From Ignelater luminosus (Eukaryota > Arthropoda > Insecta > Coleoptera > Elateridae), in assembly GCA_011009095.1 (NCBI GenBank), contig VTPC01091287.1:87073-151072 (forward strand): DNA of 64,000 bases, read 5' to 3'. The notes beneath the pieces are model-generated. The model was given only the letters and a program-made list of their open reading frames with translations, had not been told where the DNA came from and made no database searches. Position numbers and translations under genes: made by a program. This document shows positions 60,354-64,000 of this stretch, one piece after another. Each line of letters starts with the position of its first letter. Position 1 is the first letter of the stretch.

Positions 60354-63300
60354 GTATCAAGAAGAACTTTTTAAAATGTCAATATCTTTATTAGCAATAA
60401 AATTATAATAACAAATCTTTTCTGACGTGATGAAAATACTCTTTTTATTTTTAGCATGAGAAGCTATAAATAACATAAAATATTGTTCAAAAGTCCAAGA
60501 AAAATTTTGAAAGTTAAAATTTGTTGACCAGTGTAATAGCTCTCCACTTAACCAAAACAAAAATTTTCAAAAATCAACGTTTCTCTTTCCCCTCTTAGCT
60601 GTTGGATAGCATTTCACAGAAGCGTAGACTACTGGGTACGTTTTGTAAAATATTGTTTAAGATTCTAGTTTAATAATTCGGTTCTTGGTGATGCAGCAAA
60701 TAATGTTTTTTTCCATTTCGTAAATCCAAAAAAGAAATAAGACATTTCTTTTTTTCCTTATCATTTTTTTTCTTTTTCCAATTTTTATCGGACTTTGCTA
60801 TTTTCTGATTCCATAGGTTTTCTCAATTTTCTCTTTCTTTACTTCTTTGTTGCATGATCTTTGCAATATGTTTCTCCGAGTACAGCGGGAATCAACTTTT
60901 CTTCTTCTTTCTTTTGGGCACCATTTTGTTATCTATTTTGGTCGTCTACTTTCCGGCACTTTTTATATATGCCCATACCACGGAAGAAGAACTATTTTGC
61001 TATTGAGCAGATGACTTCCATTCTTTTCCAGATTTCTTTTATTCTAATCGTACTGTAAGTTGCAAGTATCTCCTCACGTAATCTAGTAGTACAGCTTTAA
61101 TCCCATTTTTGATATTTGTAAGTGGCCCTTACCTTTAAGTCAGATGCCACTTTCTTTCTCATGGCTAAGTATTTGTGTTTCTGTATCTTTTTTACATGTG
61201 CAGGTTGAAGTGCATCACAGGCTTTAACAGTTTCGCTCTCTACATGAATATCTTTCGGTTCTTATGTTTTAGTTTTCTAAATCTTTAACATGCACTAAAT
61301 CTTACCCTTGGTAATGTGTAGCTTGTAACTAGATTATTCAAAATAACATTTAGAAAATTGACCCTTAAAAAGATGTAAATCTGAGATGGGCCTCCGTAGT
61401 GAACGCAAATATCATTTTTGATACAGAAATAATGCGGCAGTATTCTTACATCATGTGGCCTAATAAACAAACAATTATCTTTACAAACCGAAGGCACACA
61501 GCTAAGACAGACTTAAAAGGCAGGAGTCAGACATAGCTGTGCAAAAACCTATAGCATTATGGTCAGTTGTCAAGAAACACGGAAAAAGAACCTGATAGGA
61601 AATCTTTTAAGATGGAAAAGGTAGAAGACAAAGATTTTTTTGAAAAGATCCAGTACTAGAGCATACGAGATTCAACACCCTGGAGGTTTTTGGAATTTGG
61701 TCAAAATTGCCATCTTGACTTTTTAATTTCCCAGAAATGGGATAATGAATTGCATACGTATTTAGATAAATTTTGATCAATCTACAAACGATCCAAATAC
61801 GTAGATATTTGAAAAGGTTTTAAGTTTTGAATTTATCCCCAGAGCAAAACATTAATGAAGATGAAAGCATTCTTATCGTATTGTCTATGTGTTATTACAA
61901 AATAAAATCTTACTTCTTGTGAACCATGAAGGGAAGATTATTCGTGAACATTACTAAAAATTGTTTGTGCAACAGAAATACTTTGATACATTGATTACTT
62001 TATTGCACCCCAAATACGACTAACTTGATCGTTAGAAATTTAAAATTTCAAAAAGTTAACTCCATGAATATTGTAAATCAGAAAGCAAGTATCTTGTATA
62101 CGTTAATTACACGACTATCAAATCAAGGAAAGTAATAAATAATAACTGCAAACAAAAATAAGAAATCATTAATGGTTACAGAAATAGCAAAACGAAAATT
62201 AAGAAATTATGGGAACCACAAGAGTTAAAGTTGAAAAAAAAGATGGTAAAACAAAATTTTACTTTTTTGGTTTTTCACGTCAATACCTCGTTTTCATTAG
62301 ATTTAACAGTTAGAAACAAAATGATGTATCACCTAATGCAGTTATAGTGCAAATTAAAGTATTTATCAAAAGTGCATGGACATAGCCTCTAAAAATTCAT
62401 ATCGTATATTTAAAAACCAATTAAGATTCCTCATGATACACAGGTTATTAACATTCCAACGAAAAAGTTGTTACAAATTTTACTTGAGAAGTAAAAAGTC
62501 TAATTCACACAATTACTAACACGCAAGTTGATTTTAGTTTTTTTATTATTGATGCTTTCTAGGGCTAAACTCCAATTCGGTTAAAGGTTAAAATGTTACA
62601 ATGCCCCCGATTTTTAATATAAAGGTAAAAGTAAATAAAACGTGCAAGTCACCTCAAATGAAAATTATAATGTCTATAGTTATGCTTAAAAAGATAGGCA
62701 TGCACTTTTATAGCAATCGAATGGATTGAATAATAGGGAAGGTTTCTGATAAGATTGATGAAATATTGATATCATTTATTAATCACAAATATGAAAGTTT
62801 TATGTAGGTATGTATATGTTTCATTGATATGATACATATTATGTTTTATTACTTCATAATGAGCTATTGTGTAATAAATTTTATAACAATATAAAATTAC
62901 ATTGATATTAACACCATGTAGATATCTACCCTAATTGTTACATACCATACAATTTCCAGTTTCTAATATTTTTAAATTAAGTAAGGTTTAAACTTAAACT
63001 AAAGCATTCGTGCATATTTCCCTTTCTAAGAAATTCCATGTTTATATAAATAAATACTTTTTTGGCAAAATAGAAGAATTTCATAATAAATAGTAAATGT
63101 AATTGGTAAAGAATGTTAGCAATGTCTTAAGTTTCGTCGTCTATTGTGCTTATCCAGAGAATGAATTGCAAGAAACTTGCTAACCTTGTTCGTTATTGCG
63201 GTTTTAGTAATTAGCAGAGTGATTATTTTCTTTCCTTATTAACATCTACACCTGTACCCCACTGCGTTCTCAGAAAAAATGTAAATTTGAAGAACTTCGT

Positions 63301-64000
63301 TGTATAAAACCGCGTGAATGCAGTGCTTGCAATCTACGTAAGAACTGTAATTATTCAATAAGCATTTTTGTAATAATAATTAACTTATAGACTAGTTTTG
63401 CAACAGGTGTGGCTTGTGGACTGAAAAGCCCCTAATCAATTTTTCTTCTTTTTTATTAAAAACCAGTTCTGAAACTTGAATTTTTAATCTTGAGCGTAAC
63501 TTGTAATGTTATTGTAAATTATGGCCAAATTATAATGCCTTTGAGGCCTACTGGAATATTATTCATCAGAGAAATGTGGTTATATAAACTGTCTATGAAT
63601 CTATTTGATTAAAAGTAAAACGTTTTTGAAGGTCAATATAAAAAAAATCAAATAGACAAGAAACAATAACCTTAAGGTGAACATGGCTTTGAAATATTCG
63701 TTAGAAGCTATTTATTCATCTGGTGGTGGTGAGTTATAGTGTAATCTTTGGTTTTACGTAATTCTTGACGTCAATGGTGTAAGAACCAATAGAAAAACAA
63801 ACCTCTTAATTCAAAAAAAATACTACTTTGAGTTGCTCCAAAAGATAATAATCCGTAACATACGCACGCCATTTAACTTCTTTTTCCTTGGGAAACCGGT
63901 TAATGATACCTTACTATTTATTTTATTTTATTTATCTATAGTTTCTTTCAAAATGTAAATTGTTTACTAACTAAATTACAGTATTATTTTGATCATCTTG
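60354..64000. other. AT-rich stretch to the end of the window, no gene recognised
   Basis: Probably still the first intron of the yellow-family gene. 60700-60860 is T-rich low-complexity sequence. No yellow exon 2 (expected to begin soon after the PYPDW-type motif) was found in any frame. Confidence 0.45.

Overview
The window is AT-rich animal nuclear DNA, almost certainly from an insect. The support is a first exon of a yellow/major-royal-jelly-family gene (41406-41667), mauritiana- and irritans-type mariners, GT-AG introns and very long gene-free stretches. A beetle or a hemipteran would fit, but the species cannot be read from the sequence. No ribosomal or transfer RNA gene and no CRISPR array is visible. 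Only two host gene pieces are supported. One is a 28-codon first exon reading off the left edge on the minus strand (201-284), which I do not recognise. The other is the yellow-family first exon, whose first intron appears to run through the rest of the window (more than 22 kb).

Almost everything else that can be explained is transposon. From 2.1 to 8.3 kb there is a three-level nest. A palindromic foldback element (about 2085-8255) carries two insertions, each with a perfect 8-bp target duplication. One is a 3.1-kb element with long inverted repeats and an unnamed gene (2146-5227, duplication CTGTGTAG). The other is an internally deleted hAT element with a TTF-type zinc finger (5873-7561, duplication GTCAGGGT). 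At 10.6-13.9 kb lie a pogo/Tigger-like end and a Tc1-like DD35E transposase gene whose single intron hosts a PIF/Harbinger-type MITE. At 16.3-17.6, 29.6-31.2 and 31.3-32.2 kb are decayed LINE fragments. At 19.7-27.1 kb a 3.6-kb element with 8-bp duplications carries a PIN/FEN1-like gene and appears twice around an assembly gap. At 36.7-38.7 kb is a third repeat-type gene with a 58-nt intron and a DCAAQNKNW motif. At 59.6-60.4 kb is a fourth (motif EHGERFHQDI).

The yellow intron holds a 577-bp foldback MITE (43.9 kb) and a second copy of the 2.1-5.2 kb element family (47.7-50.1 kb), split by a mauritiana mariner. It also holds a 982-bp palindromic element with a transposase relic (51.4 kb) and a full-length but frameshifted irritans mariner (52.9-54.2 kb).

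Both runs of N (3655-3754 and 22958-23357) are flanked directly by near-identical copies of the same sequence. This is the signature of unmerged contig or haplotype ends, so the tandem copies there are probably assembly artefacts. The most interesting candidate for an undescribed system is the element family at 2.1-5.2 and 47.7-50.1 kb. It has shared TAGGGYGGA-type ends, an 8-bp target duplication, long terminal repeats and one gene of an unnamed, repetitive family with a possible Asp / Cys-x2-His nuclease signature.
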